Program-made: the position numbers and the translations under genes | In this document: positions 25,901 to 40,900 of the stretch, piece after piece | Layout of the letters: every line of letters starts with the position of its first letter | How positions within the stretch are numbered: the stretch's first letter is position 1 | Assembly (NCBI GenBank): GCA_026419785.1 | Contig: JAODTK010005797.1 | Location: 179,001 to 243,000 of the forward strand | Reading direction: 5' to 3' | Source of the DNA: Sclerodactyla briareus | Lineage: Eukaryota > Echinodermata > Holothuroidea > Dendrochirotida > Sclerodactylidae | Length of the DNA: 64,000 nucleotides | The notes under the pieces: generated by a model | The model's database searches: none | The model's input: only the letters and a program-made list of their open reading frames with translations | What the model was told of the DNA's origin: nothing

Positions 25901-28900
25901 TATTGATACTTACAGTTCACCAACTCCACCCTGTGGTCCATTGGTCCTGGGTCACCTGGGTCACCTGGAGAAATTAACAAAAATACAAAAGGTCAATGGC
26001 CGCTGAAATTCCTGTGAACAGTGTTGAGTGATATATAGGACCTTACTCAAGGAACACTTGCCAAGGTTATCAGTGTCAGAGGTCAGGACCAAACAATCTT
26101 GGGGTCACCAAAGATTCAGAATAAACAGGGACATGTTAGGAAGACCAGCACACGGATTGGTGCAACATGCTCTATAGATCATCGGAGTTCTGCTGGTACC
26201 CGGCCGGCCTCAGGGTTATATCTGTAGAGCTGATACCTTTGAACATTCACTGGATGGACATAACAATATGGAAGTCAGACAAATGAGAGACGAATTTGAG
26301 GGTTAGTTTTCCGGTTTCTTTTCCTTCTGATTCATAGATGAAATTGTCTTGTGAGGAAATGCAATTCACTTTATACTTAGTATTGATGAAACGTATAACT
26401 GCTGAATCTCAGGAGAGGCATTGCTGGAGGGAACAAAACCATTTCAGCTGATGCCACTTAACACCCCAAGCTCTCGAAAAAGAGATACTTCATTCCTATC
26501 CACTTAACGGGAATCTAAGAAATTAGAACCGTGCAATACGCAGTATTACTCTTGCTCCTCCTTGTGTAAGTTTGATCCCATTGTTTGCTTCATTATAAAC
26601 CTACTCAAGTTGAATCCACAATTCATGCGGGTTGGGGCTTGAGTTTGTCTTGGGTTGGAGGGGGTGGGGGGGGGGAGGGGGTAAATCATGCACATTGTTA
26701 AATTTTCCTGTTCTGTTCTTGGAGTGTACTGCCTCAAAGAAACCCCAGGGTTTCAAGTACACTTCCCTCCCACATTATGGTATTATATATATCTACTCCC
26801 GTATACGTTTCGACAGCCTAATAAATACTTGGAAAAACAAAAAACAAATGAGCTGAAGATAGTCTTGGTAAAGCTGCACTTGTTCTGTTTCCGGGATAGT
26901 GAATTACCTCATCTCCCTGGATGCCCTGAAGACCTGGCTGTCCTGGTAGACCCTGTGGTCCGATGTCTCCCTGAGGTCCAGAGCCACCTGGCTCACCATC
27001 TGCTCCTCTGCTTCCAGGGGCCCAGGCGCACCAACGGCTCCCTCATCTCCTTGGCCTCCAGATGGACCTGGTCGCCCGGCGGGGCCAGGGCCACCGATGT
27101 CACCATCCACTGCCTGGGGGTCCCTGGGCACCACGGACCAGCCTTACCCTCGAGACCTTCCTCACCCTCTGGTCCCGTGGCACCAATTGCACCAGCTGGT
27201 CCACGGTTACATTCTATCCCTAAAAACAGACTACCAATGGACGCAATTGAACTAAATCAATCATATATATCGAGGATGGATATCGGGAATAAATTGGAGT
27301 ATCAAATTTCAGACTGAATCTTAAGGGTGATGAGTGGCCAGACCGGACTGCATGGTCCAAACTTGGAATAGATCCACAGTTATCATTTTCTCCCTAAAAA
27401 TAATAACACTGTATTTCTACTAACTCCTGCCCGGGGAGATGCCAATTTCTTGTTTTTTGTTCAAAGGCGGCACCATTTGGAGTAGCACAGTTACAAATAA
27501 GCAGTTAGCCCAGCAACCACATGTCTTCATGACGAGGAATGCTGTCAGGGAGAGGGGTGATTCTTTGTTATATTCTTCAGTGATTGTGGGGATGCTTGGC
27601 CCACACACTGGCTACTGTGTGCAGCAGCAGTGCAGGTATCCACCTGTTTGCCATTGATGTGTACACACCTAATTTCACTGTGATTCTGTGAATAACAGAA
27701 TTGTTCGGAGCAATTATCAATTCGCAATAAATGATTCTGTGATTGGTGTTGATTACAGTAGGCCTACATATATTTCCATGAATGAATAGACTTGATACAC
27801 TGGACAGTCGACACAACGATTATAATAAACAGCTATGGCGCAATGATTCTATTGGAATTCTTTCCCAGAAGTGAAGGCATAGAATGAGTGAATTGACCAA
27901 TGACTGAATGCAGCAATAGGTAGGCCTTACGTGGTGGTTGGCCATGACGTAATTCTGTTGTTTCACATGGAGAAGGGGCAGTAGGATTTGTTTGAGCCAG
28001 TGGCAGGGTTAAGCTACGTCACTCACCTGTCGTCCACGAGTGCCAGGCACTCCTGGTCCGCCTGCTGGACCACGGTCGCCACGGTTACCTGCGAAGCCAG
28101 CAGCACCCTGGCTCCTGGTTGACCCTGTAATAATAGCACATGACAAGAGACAATTATCATATCTGATAATACAAGAGAAATCAAGACGGATTGCAAAACG
28201 AATGGAGCAATCACCCTGTGCTGTGGAAGAGAATACTATGGGGAACAATGAAATGGAAGTGAAGAATTATCTAAGGCTGGTCTGTGGGAGCTCGACTAGA
28301 TATGAAACAATGAAAAAAAAAGGCGACCCGGGACCAAATCAAGCTAAGACTGGGATTCCGGTGGGAGGAAATGAAGCATATATAGCCAGTATTCCCCGGT
28401 AAATTACCCGGATAGTTTGATTAACAGACTCGTAGTGAAATGCTATGTACATGAAGTCCCACAATGTCAACCTTTCTAGGAATGTTGTCGAAAAGTCTGT
28501 CACATGATTGATTTTCATGAGAAATATTCCCTCGATGATGTGCACCCACTGCTAACAGTGTAATGCACTCACGAGTACAGACTCAAGGTTATTGCTAGAA
28601 GGGTACTCAAACCAACCTTTGGCCCTCAACCTCAAGAACCGTACAGCAGCACATTGAGCTCCATCACATAGCTAAATATTGACATTTATTTCTTCTTGCC
28701 CGTAAACTTTGGCCGCATTTATTGTTTTATAAAATCTGACCTCTGACATTTTCACCTTGGTGACCTGATCTCAAGTTATAAAACTTTGGCGACCTGATCG
28801 CAAATTATGGAGTTTGAGAATCAACCATTCATGGCCTTCTACTAAAATTTCAATAACCTGAGTTGCGAGCATTGCAGGAGGTTAGTCATTCTGGTTTGTC

Positions 28901-31900
28901 TCAACAAGAACAATCCAGCTTCACACAAAAGAAAAAACCCTAAGATTAAAAGTCAAATAGGTCACTTGAGATCAACAAATGCATTTCACCTTCCATTATG
29001 CCAAACGTTCCATATACCATCTCCCTGAAACTTTTCTTTCAGGAGATATTGACCCCATTGTTCACTCCCTACTAATCTACCCTATCCTGAAAAAATACCA
29101 GTTGGACCAACTGAAATAGAGTTACAGCTGAATAAGGCCTCTATGAAACCCAAATGACCAACCCCCCCTAGAGGGCACGCCTTCCCACCTCAGGTACACA
29201 GACAGATACACATACCTAACCAACAGTACACAATACTACTTACATAGGTTCCCCTCGCTAGGCCAAGATCGAACAAGAGTGCCATGACACAGTCGCTCAC
29301 CTCATCATTTGCACATTGATGTAAGATTGTCAATAAATTTTCAGTGATTACCTCAGACTGACCTTCGCCCACGCAAATTCCGGAATATCCCATTCCTGAA
29401 TTGATCGCCCTATATGACTTTGGAATCAATCCTCTGACCACTCCATATGCAACATTGGTCAATGATAGTACGGACCTATCCTACTTGCATCATCATCTCA
29501 TCTATTCTTTAAAGTATAAGGCCCGTCTTGACTGTTCGAACTAAATTGACCCCTCGAGGAACCTCAGATTACTGAACACCTTTTACACCTCATTGGTCAT
29601 ATGACATTGACACCAACCACAAACCCCCCAATGGACTTCTAGGAGAAGAATTTTGATCATTTGACCCCCAAAATGGCTTTCCGAGGTCAGAATAATGCCA
29701 GAATTACCTCTGACTCTGACTACCCAAACACTCTATAGGTACCTCTAGATGCCACTGATTAACTATGAAGAGAACCCCACATCGCAGGAAATAAACAGCA
29801 CTCACCTGGATACCAGCTGGACCCTGCTCTCCGGGCTCGCCAGCATCACCACGAGCTCCTGGCAGTCCAGTAGCACCCTGGGACTCCTATTGGACCATCC
29901 TTGCCAGCCTCACCCTGTCAACAACAATATAACATACCTACTATCACCACTAGGGGTCAACAGAAGGGTGGGTCTATGCAAACGTTACTTGGCCAGGAAA
30001 AGGACTCCTAGACCAAAGAGTCACCTACCCAGTGCGGAGGATCTATCATCAGTTTTTCCATTTGTTGTTAATCAAAATGCAGAGGAGGCTGCTTTGAAAT
30101 GCAACATTTTCAAGAAGTCTTGAACCTGTATTCTCGCTGATATATAAGGAATAAAAAACATGGAAGTCATGTAACTACTTCACTTTCATCATACCCAATC
30201 AATGTTTCTTGGAGGATCGATCAGTTTCGAGCGAGGTTTATATGATAGTTGATATGGTGCGCCAATCACTGCCAGGCAGAAACACATATCAAGCGTTCGA
30301 GCAACGTCAAACACCAAAGATACTAGAATACACAAGTAACTGTTTTGGTTGTTTAGTACAACTCTTATTTGTGCAATATGCATGAATCCCCAACTCTCAA
30401 TATCGAAGTACAATAGCTTTGAACAGCCAATGGGATGCCGTATGAAGATGGGATTCGAACCAATGGAATTGGTTTTTGCTTCCCTTCATATCAGAATCCT
30501 TCATATTGACCCTCTCAGAACCTCCATGCCCACTCCAAATGTATCTGCGTGAAATTTCGTTAATATTACTAGGCCATATTCGACAAATAGCATAATCAAA
30601 GAGAATGGAGCAAGTTGTTCTGTTCATTGAAGACAGTGGTGGCAACAGTAAGAGAGTACTCTAGACATGTTTGACTTTGGGCACCTAATTGTAACTGCCA
30701 ACTAGGTAATTAATGAGGCTTGTCCATAAAACATAAACATGGGCAGAATAATTCTCAGCCTTATCCTCCGAACACACATAGAATAGAAAGAGAATTTCAG
30801 ATAATTCAGGGCTGAGATAGAAGCAGTTGACTAACTGGGCTAACACGGTTTGCCGGCTGGGGCCTGTGGTCCAGGGCTCCTTCGTCCCCTGTCAAAGAGA
30901 GGTAGCAAAGTGGTGAGCAAAGATAACTAGCTGACCAACACATACATGACATGTATGGTGTCGTTCATGTTGTAAAATAGAATACAAACATATGGGAGTT
31001 TTTTTTTTGGAACCCTGGGTAACAGCTGTATTAGAAATGTTGGTAACTAAGTCCTTACAGATCAGCTGCGGGAATAGACGTAAAATGAGGAAAAGTGCAG
31101 AGGAAAGAAATGTTGAGGTCCTCAACCACCATATGACATTCGGTTATTTACAAATCAGGAGTTATTACAATAACATATATCATGACCCCTAAATAGCATA
31201 ACATTGAGATTGAGATGACAGTGTTTCAAAGGACAAGCTTGTGTTGCGTTTTTCACCATCAGTCGTCATTTTATTTTGCACCCCACATTTAGTAACCAAC
31301 CTTAACTTAGAGGTCAGGTGAGCAAGTTGCCAGTGAGCAGATAAGAACAGCGACATCTAGAAGTATATATAGAGGTGGATATTAGTTTGTCAGACTATGT
31401 GCGCTACTACCAGGAATGGCACTAATCAGTGACCAATTCCAAATCATTATTATTATTTTTTGGTTAAAAAAGATGGCCTAAAGCTCAAACAGAAGTTGGG
31501 GGTCAATGGAGTACTGTAAAATTCAACAAGTAAGTATCAAACAGTCGATCACAATAACAGAGAATACAACATGTCTGTCATCTCCATTTTAATGTAGCTA
31601 TTGATGTTGGAGTGAAAATCTGTCAAGGGACAGGGATATGGACTTCCCCCCTGGAAGAATACTCACACGGCCACCGGCTCTCCACGAGCTCGGTAGGTTC
31701 CTCCTCACCAATATCACCCTGGTAAAATAGAAAACCTATCAAGGTTAATACTCAAACTCTATCTAACGCCTCTTGTGTAAAATGGTCAACATTATCAGAA
31801 CAGTGGATCACTGCTTCACCAAAACAGAACATTTATTTTGATTTTTTGAGTGATCTATTTAGTGTAATTCTGTTGAGACATTTAAAACTAAGTTAAATCT

Positions 31901-34900
31901 GTAATGTTCACTAAGGTCATGATTAGATTACTCTGTTTTCTGTTGAGCGCATTTGAGCATTTTGTATGGAATTTGTGCTGTTTAAATGTCACTTTATCAC
32001 ATTTATTATTTAATTGATTATCATTATTATTAGTAACCAGTCTTGTCTGTTCCTGTGCTGCTTCCATAATCACTGTTTGTATAGGTGATGTTTTTTTCCT
32101 TCTCTTCTTCTCTCCACTCTGAGTTTTTCATGAGATTGGCATAGCCATGTGTGTGGCATGAATAAGAACTGATCAGTGTTACAGATGCTGCATCCCCCTG
32201 GGGCCACACCACCTACATCCCCATGACACCCACATGAAGAGATTTCAACACAACATGCGCCACTTGGTAGTGTTAATGTGTGGCAATGAACAGGGTCCAA
32301 AAAAGGGGGGGAAAAGACACTTTAATCTCAAGACATGACAGTGCTCTGCCATTTCAAATGTCTAAAACCCTAGACTGGACCCCAAAATTCTGAAGCCACA
32401 GCACTAATCTGCCATACAGGCAACTGATACAAACAGCCAAATAGATCAATGAAATAAGAACTCACCGAGCTCCAAGCATCACCAGTGGCACCATCAAGAC
32501 CTTTGGTCCTGAACTGGAAAAAAAGTGAGAGAAAAATCAGTCCCACAGGGCTGAAACAAGCCTATTCTGTAAGATTACTGGGACACTGTGGAGCTAGATG
32601 TTGTGTGATACACTCAACCGATACCTCTCATTGTGAGGGCTCATTCCATACTAGGGGGTCCGCACTTGCAGGATTCTTTGTTAGTATAGATCAACACATC
32701 TGCTCGTCGTCAAACGTTCTCCATACTAACAATGAATGTGACAGGATTGCAGACATACCCCCATGCCACAGGTCCACTCCTTTATTGTCCTACCCTGGAT
32801 GGGTGCTAGTCTCCATGATCTCGACTAGCACAGGTATCATTACCATCCTTTGACAATCTAACACCAATGGTGCTCGCATCAGGCTTCCACTTGGATGAAC
32901 TTCTCAGGAAGGAGCACGAATTGACAGAGTAATCAAATTCGAATTATTCAACTGCCTCAACTAGGTAAGGTTAAGAAGGGGAGGGGGTTGGGCGAATGCA
33001 TGGTTGGTACAGTCAGCAAAAGATGGTAGTCAGTGGATGCACCCTATGGTATAAGGGATAGTCTTTGGAGGGGTGATCGGGGGCCTGTGAAGTGCCACCA
33101 GATTGAACTCTGGCACGGATGAGAGATAATCACATTCTTATTCTCGTGTTGATTTAAATTTCAATCAGTCAACTGTTGAATCACTCATCTTGCAATACAT
33201 CTCCTCGAGACTTACTGTCATAAGTTTCCAGCTGAAGAAGACAAAGTGATGTTACGCTAGTTGCTGGCTTTCCTGGGGCACCATCAGCACCAGGTCTCCG
33301 GGGGCACAGTCTCCCTGGGCTCCGGTAATACCGACGAGACCATCTTGACCCTGTAGCGAAGAAAAAGTTGAAACGTTTTTCACCATTTGAATGTAACCGA
33401 GCCTTCAGACCGTAATCATGAATGGCCAAGTCAGTGTTTACCTTATACAACTCACTTCCAGATCTTTCCAGGACTCAACAACATTTCACTGAATTTTCGA
33501 AACTTATCAAGGCCTGATTTTTATTGAGATCTACATGACTTTCCTAGATTTTCCATGCTGCAGGACCTTGGTTACATTCCCAGCAAGCTCCTTGTGGGTA
33601 CCTGGTAAGGCCATGGTTCAGAGAGGAAGAGAGGGGGCACAAGAGGGAGCCAATCATGAATAGGGAACTCTAACTTCTACACGATGACAACAGAGTCAGG
33701 GGCAATGTTTCCAGATTACTAAAATCGTCTGCCGTCCGTTTTACATGGAGCTCTTCTCCTGCAATAACAGGAGCACCTGACAATATTAAATACATGGGGT
33801 AACACTCACAGGATCTCCTGCTCACCGCTAGCTCCACGGGAACCAGATGCTCCTTGGTCCGCCCTGTACGTAATAGGAGAAACATCTGATGATGTAATAT
33901 GTAATAATAATGACATAATTAATTAACTTATAGAGAGCAACAATATGCTGAAAGCATTTCCTACGCGCTTTACAATGTCCCTAAGGCCAAGCAGAAGAAA
34001 TAAGTTTTAAGTTCCGCTTGAACCATCCAATGTCGTCGCTTCCTCCCTGATGCTGCGTGGCGCGGCCTGTATCTGGGGCACTGGAGGAGGGTAGTGTCAT
34101 CAGAAGAACGAAGTGCACAGGCACGACAATAGGGATGAACCATGTCATCCAGATACTGAGGAGTTATGATGTTACTGTCAAGAATTTTATAGACAAGAAC
34201 GCATTGCTCAAACCTAATTCTGGACCGAATGGGTAACCAGTGAACTTCCGAGTGAATGGATCATTATTTAGACGTTGCTAAGGTTTTTCTGATAGCTTAT
34301 CCTTTTTCATCTAGTTGGGATTATTCTAGCCCAGCTGCTGGGTGGATCATCATTGAGAAGATCTATGTTTTGGACCATCTTTGACGTGTGTGACACAGAA
34401 TGCCTGGTCTAGGTCTTTTCATTGCAGAAGCTTTATAGATATTCCAATTTTAGTACAGACAACATCAAACTCGAACAGAGCTCATAGGTAGAGTTTATAT
34501 GATACTGTGTGCATTGTTATATATTACAAGAGTTTTATAGGAAACATTAATGTTCCTCATAGGATACAATCAAATTCAATGCTTAAAGATGACTGTAGTT
34601 CAGTTCAAGAAGTGTTTGTTCCAGGGCATGACAGAAGAGCAGATTGGTCTTTGACATGATTCCAAGTGACAGTCTACAGCGTTGAGCTAATCCAACCAAC
34701 AGCTCATACAACAGAAGATTGACTTACTCTTGCTCCGTTCAGGCCTGCAGGTCCCTGCTGTCCTGGGGCTCCTTGAAGGCCCTGAGGAAAAACAAGGAGA
34801 ATAATGTCACCTCGCAACAGAAAACAAAATGACAATCAAGCAACTTTCCATGTGTAATGAGTGAAATATCTGATATTAATAGAATATGAATATTGGAACT

Positions 34901-37900
34901 TATAATATAGTGTTTTCTATATCACTGATGAGATCGATAAATCCATCAATACCTGATAGACCTGCCCAATGTACTGATTAGCTCAGGTGACCTACTTATC
35001 CCTCCCACCCCCCCCCCTCCCTCCACCTACCACTACCCCCCAATCAAAAAGGTAGACAGAATACTACCAAACTGATTGTACTAACACTGGAGGATCTCCA
35101 TCGATGCCACGTAAGACATGGAGGGGATTCTAGTACCAATTTCCTGCTGATGTAGGTTGGCAACCACATTGGGAGATGTTGTTACCAGTTTCAATCGAAC
35201 CATCACATCAATGCACTGACCTGAGGGATCCCACACCAAAGAAAATGCTGCAAATAATACTTAGAATGCTATACGTGACTCTTTGCAAGCAAACAGTCCA
35301 TGTTCGAATCCCCGCAGTCCCTGGATGTTTTCCCCCAGGTGTCTGTACTTTGCAGTTCAGCTTCATTCAGGGTTCTGCTGTATGCAATAATTTGATTTCT
35401 TGGGTTCACATGGTTTGTTTCGGGATATTTCAGAAGTCTTGTCAGTGGTCTGTGAAATACCATTGAACTTGATCTTTCGTTCCTCCAGGTTTCAAAAAGT
35501 TGGTTGGTTTCTGAAGTTCGCTTGGGGTTCCCTATACCTACTACCCGCTATTGAAAGGAATACAGACTTACACATCGCCCTGGTTGTCCCTTGGCTCCAG
35601 CTGGTCCTGAACCCATCATCACCCTGAGAATGAAAACAAAGAAACCACGTCAGGGGTACAAGACGAGATGGGGGTAAAAAAAAAGGCAGCAGAGCAGTTT
35701 AGGGATACAAAATAGCAAAGATCCAGAACAGTTCCTTCTCTGGATGGGAAATTTCTGGTTGGGACAGTACAATCAAGAGGAAAAGAAACATTCACAAGAA
35801 ATATGTGAAAAACAGGGCTAAAGAGGAACAGGACAAAAGGAGAATATGGGTAAAGCGCAGAGAGGGGGGATAGAAAGCAGAATGGGGGTAAGAGCAGATA
35901 GGCTTAAGAGCATATAGAATTGAAATGAGCATTAGGGGGTAAATAGCACAATGGGAAAGTGAAGAAGCAGGATGGTAACGAGCAGGGTAAAGAGCAGAAT
36001 GGGATAAAAAGCAGAATGGGTAAAGAGCAAAAACGGGGTAAAGAGCAGAATAGGGGGTAAAAGCAGAATGGGGGAAAAGATCAAAATGAGGGGCAAAGAG
36101 CAGAATGGGGGAAAAGGCAGAATGGGGGAAAAGAGCCGAATTTGGGAAAGAGCAGAATAGGGTTAGAGAAAGCACCATAGGCGTACAAGCTGGAGAGTGA
36201 AGGAAACAGAATGGGAAAAAATGAACAGAAAATGGTGAACAACAGAGGTGAAGAAGAACAGCACACAACGGCCTAAAATCAGGGGCAAAGATAGGGTAAT
36301 GAAGAGAAATATAGGTGGAGAAGAAACATTTATAACGAAAAGTTATGGAAACATAACAGGGGTGAGAACGAAATGGGGAGGGGGGGGGGGGGTGGGGGGG
36401 GGGAAGTTCTGATAACTCAGGCATTGGTACTCACAGAAAGAACCAGGCCTTCCAAACCATTACCACGGCCGGCAGGTCCTAGAGGTCCACGGGCACCCCT
36501 GACAGAAAGGAAATAGATGATGCAATAGTCAATAATCTCAGAGTAGCATATTACTTGTTTTATCTGGCTATTTTCCTGTTCATAAAAGGACAACTGCAGG
36601 CGTGTAAACAATAGGGGTTACAGGTGGGAGGGATGGGAAAACGGCTATAGGTTGATTGAATCCCAATTCAATGATATGTTCCTATATGGAGTTCTTGCCA
36701 CAAATAAGCTGAAAGTGATGTGTGATCAATTTATGTGGAGAAATTAGGGAGAATCCTAATCACCAATGATTCAAATGGTAAAATTTTAATGGGTTTTTGA
36801 AGAAGAAAGAAAGATTTACGTCTGTCTGCTGCCCACTGTTTTGCAGGTTTTTAACGAAAAAAACAAAGTCAGTCCAATTTTCACAAAACTTGGTGAAGGC
36901 CAAAAGTTTGTCCCAGTCACCGGAGGACAAATTTGTGGAATTTTCGGTTTCATTTTATTTAGCTTCGTCGAATTTGAACGATACTTGGTGGTGTGGACTG
37001 TTGTTATTCTTGAACAACATGAAGGGCATTTCAAGGTCACATGTGAAATTTGCATAATTTATGCAATTTCCTTCACTTTGTCTGGAAAACTGTGGACTAC
37101 AGTTGGTCCTGAACAACAGGTAGGTCAATTATGAACGCATGTTTGTACTGGTGCACTCAGTTTTTCTCAAGTTATATTATTGGCCTCTTTATAATTTAAT
37201 CCTTGCATCACTATAAGTTTCCACAGATATCATGATTCTGAGGCTGTGTCCCCAAGACTGCCGCAAACTTCAGGCATTAGCGCAATTACTCTTAAGGCCT
37301 TATCTGACTGATTCGAGAATTTGGTAAACATGACCGCCCCGGTAAACTCTCAGAATACACATACTAAGCTCATTCCGCCGTTTTCATTTAATACAGAGAC
37401 CAAATGTATTCTTTGTACTTGGGATCCAAACCTAATAGTGATAGAAAAGCAGCTGCCTGATAGCAAGGATTCCTTTGCCTCGCGATACTGCAAAACATCT
37501 TGAGTCCCCCGCTTCCTGCAATATTCTCCCACATTGTATCGACCTGCGAAAGATTCGAAAGCAACCCGGAAGCCCTCCACGTGATATGACCAATACTCAC
37601 GGTTGGGCCCTTGGCTCCCTGTCGTCCAGTAGCTCCACGGAATCCAATGAACCCAATGTCTCCCTGGGCTCCAGCCTCCGTCTGGTCCAACATTACCCTG
37701 CAATCAAGAGAAATATATTGTTACAAATAATGAGAAAAAAACAAATCTAGTATGTTAGCAAGGTACTTCACTCCTGAACAATACTGACATGCCAAATCAG
37801 ATCAGATTAACCCGACAGATATTAGCATCACCAAAGGGTGTACATTTCGAGCAGCGTGCGGTAATGTGAATGAATTTCAACACTGCAAATTAGGATCGCC

Positions 37901-40900
37901 ATTCCCTTACATCTCTTCATTTTCTTGACGTGGACTGCATCAGTGTTCCAGGACACTGAGGTGGATATGACATAAGCAAGATCGTCTCTAGACCCACAAT
38001 CCACTCCCATATCAAAAAATGGGAATGTAGGAATATTAAAATGAATATGGTAATGAAGATCTACTGGATACAACTCCACTATCGGAATTTTCCAAGATTT
38101 TTTCCACAGTAATGCCTAGTCACATGACTGGCCTAACCCATGAACCCCCGACCTGCCTTATCTATGAGTTTCTGTTTAAAAAACATACCTGTGAGCCTTG
38201 AGCACCTGGGGCACCAACAAGACCAGCAGCTCCTTGAACTTGAACCCCGAAAAATTAAAAAATAGGTAAATATAATCTGGTTCTCATAAGTACATATTCA
38301 CTCGCAGACATAAACCACTGATCAACCAATGACTTGTCACTTCCAACCTCATAACGCTGCACCTCTTTGTCTTGCCTTGCTACCACACCATTTCAGTACG
38401 TCACTTCCTCATGTCCCCTTGGGGACTTCCTAATAGGGCTGCCACATACAGCATTGCTACTCTTCACAAGTCACCCACAAGTACCCCCTTCACATGTGAG
38501 TGGTGGTCTGGATATTTCATGAGACATGCTTTGTCCCAACAACCTGCAGAAAAGTTCCCGGGCTTTCAATGGGCTTCAAGTTGCAATCAATATTTTGCTG
38601 TCTCAAGCTCTACTAACTGAGCTAATCTGCTTCCAATAAGCAAAGGTGATTGTTAGATTCTTGTCATCATAATTACAACCTTGTACTACATGAACTAGCC
38701 TACTGATTAAATTAACATGGGCCCGCAAAACTCATGGGCACACAGAACTCATGGGCCACAGAACTCAAGGGCACACAGGGGCACACAGAACTCATGGGCA
38801 CACAGAACTCATGGGCCACAGAACTCAAGGGCACACAGAACTCATAGGCACACCAAACTCATGTCCACCACAGGGGAACACAGAATTCAAGGGCACATAG
38901 GACTCAAGGGCACACAGGGGCACACAGAACTCAAGGGCACACAGAACTCATGGGCACACAGAACTCATGGGCACACAGAACTCAGGGCACACAGAACTCA
39001 TGGGCCACAGAACTCAAGGGCACACAGAACTCATGGGCACACAGAACTCAAGGGCACACAGAACTCAAGGGCCCACAGGGGCACACAGAACTCATGGGCA
39101 CACAGAACTCAAGGGCAAACAGGGGCACACAGAACTCATGGGCACACAGATCTCATGGGCACACAGAACTCATGGGCACATATAACTCAAGGGCACACAG
39201 AACTCATGGGCACACAGAACTCATGGGCACACGAACTCAAGGGCACACAGGGGCACACAGAACTCAAGGGCACACAGAACTCACACAGAACCCAAATTTA
39301 AATGATAGCAAAGCTCTGCCACTCTTTCCCCGCTCCCAACATGAACATTGAAATAACATGAGAGCTGATAGAGTTAGATAGGATATCAGATGAGAAATGC
39401 TTCCAGCAGTTGTAAACAATATATAATGATGGAGAAAGTTACGAACCTGCTCTCCGGCTTCCCCACTGGATCCTGGACGTCCATCAATACCCTGCAAACA
39501 GAAAGAAACAGCAGTCAGCCATAAACCTCAAGGAAGAGCTGATTATTGCAACTTCAGATGGCAAAACCAGCAGCAAGCGAAGATTACCAGCCAGATGTAA
39601 GTGATCGTATGAACTATAGTAAGGATGACTCATCAACATTAAGCCCCTCTTCCTCTGAACAGACTTGACCCCCCCCCCCCCACCCAATTTCAAAGACAGA
39701 ATTAAATCTTTAGCAAAAATCTAATTATTTATTGGGTCCTTCATACCACATCGGGTGTTGATTTGAGTATTCCTCCCCAGGGCTGTGATGAAAACTTAAA
39801 ATGGTTGTGATTTGTTCTGAATGGCAGATGTGGATACCAATCACACTAAATTCCTTCTGCTTCATACAACCCAGTATTGAGAAATTCATAAATGAGGAAT
39901 GACAAGCCCACAAACATAAAATGTAAGCCGTCTAAACGTGTGGTTTGTTTTCTTCTCCGTTTCTTTCTTCATTGGGACACAACTCATCACGCTACAGCTG
40001 TCGAAGGTGCACCATGGCATAGTATATCCATTGGTGATTGCATGTCACATGAGGCACTCCTCCACAGGCGGAACTATGTTCAACGTCGTTTGCTGGTGTC
40101 CGTTCATATGAAGCACATTAATTCGAGGTATTTTGCATCAGAGAAATAGACGGAATAGGAAGGATTACTTACAGGAGCACCAGTAACACCGATAGCACCA
40201 CGCTCTCCCCTGTCGCCAGCAGCACCCTGAATACCTGGTGCACCCTGCTCACCGGCATAACCGGCATCACCCTGTAAAATGAAAAAGTGAGAAGAGGTGA
40301 GAAACAGACTAACTAGATGGGAGAATGTGACCCGTTTGTGATATAGCAACTTGGCTATCCATATACAGGACTACTGGTTGTAATACTGTGACTGGCCATA
40401 TACAGGACTAACTGTTGTAATACTGTGACTTGGCCATATACAGACTAACTGGTTGTAATACTGTGAGTTGGCCATATACAGGACTAACTGGTTGTAATAC
40501 TGTGACTTGGCCATATACAGGACTAACTGGTTGTAATACTGTGAGTTGGCCATATACAGGACTAACTGTTGTAATACTGTGACTTGGCCATATACAGGAC
40601 TAACTGGTTGTAATACTGTGAGTTGGCCATATACAGGACTACTGGTTGTAATACTGTGAGTTGGCCATATACAGGACTTACTGGTTGTAATACTGTGACT
40701 TGGCCATATACAGGACTAACTGTTGTAATACTGTGACTTGGCCATATACAGGACTAACTGTTGTAATACTGTGACTTGGCCATATACAGGACTAACTGGT
40801 TGTAGTATTGTGATGTGGCCACATACAGGACTTACTGGTTGTAATTGTTACTTGGCCACATGCAGGACTAACTGGTTGTAATACTGTGACTTAGTGAGGG

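Noticed and set aside
26688..27317. 209-codon plus-strand frame
   Set aside because: Antisense shadow of the fused collagen exon at 26908-27219; the minus strand has Gly-X-Y and splice sites.
29190..29462. 90-codon minus-strand frame next to a GTAAGT
   Set aside because: No Gly-X-Y content and the helix is complete without it; could be an unknown repeat. Not enough to call.
35792..36424. 210-codon minus-strand frame rich in Ser, Pro, Phe
   Set aside because: Comes from a strand-biased purine/pyrimidine minisatellite with no codon-like pattern.
38717..39301. 194-codon plus-strand frame rich in [11 protein letters not shown]
   Set aside because: Pure translation of the 17-18-bp minisatellite; no splice signals or family resemblance.
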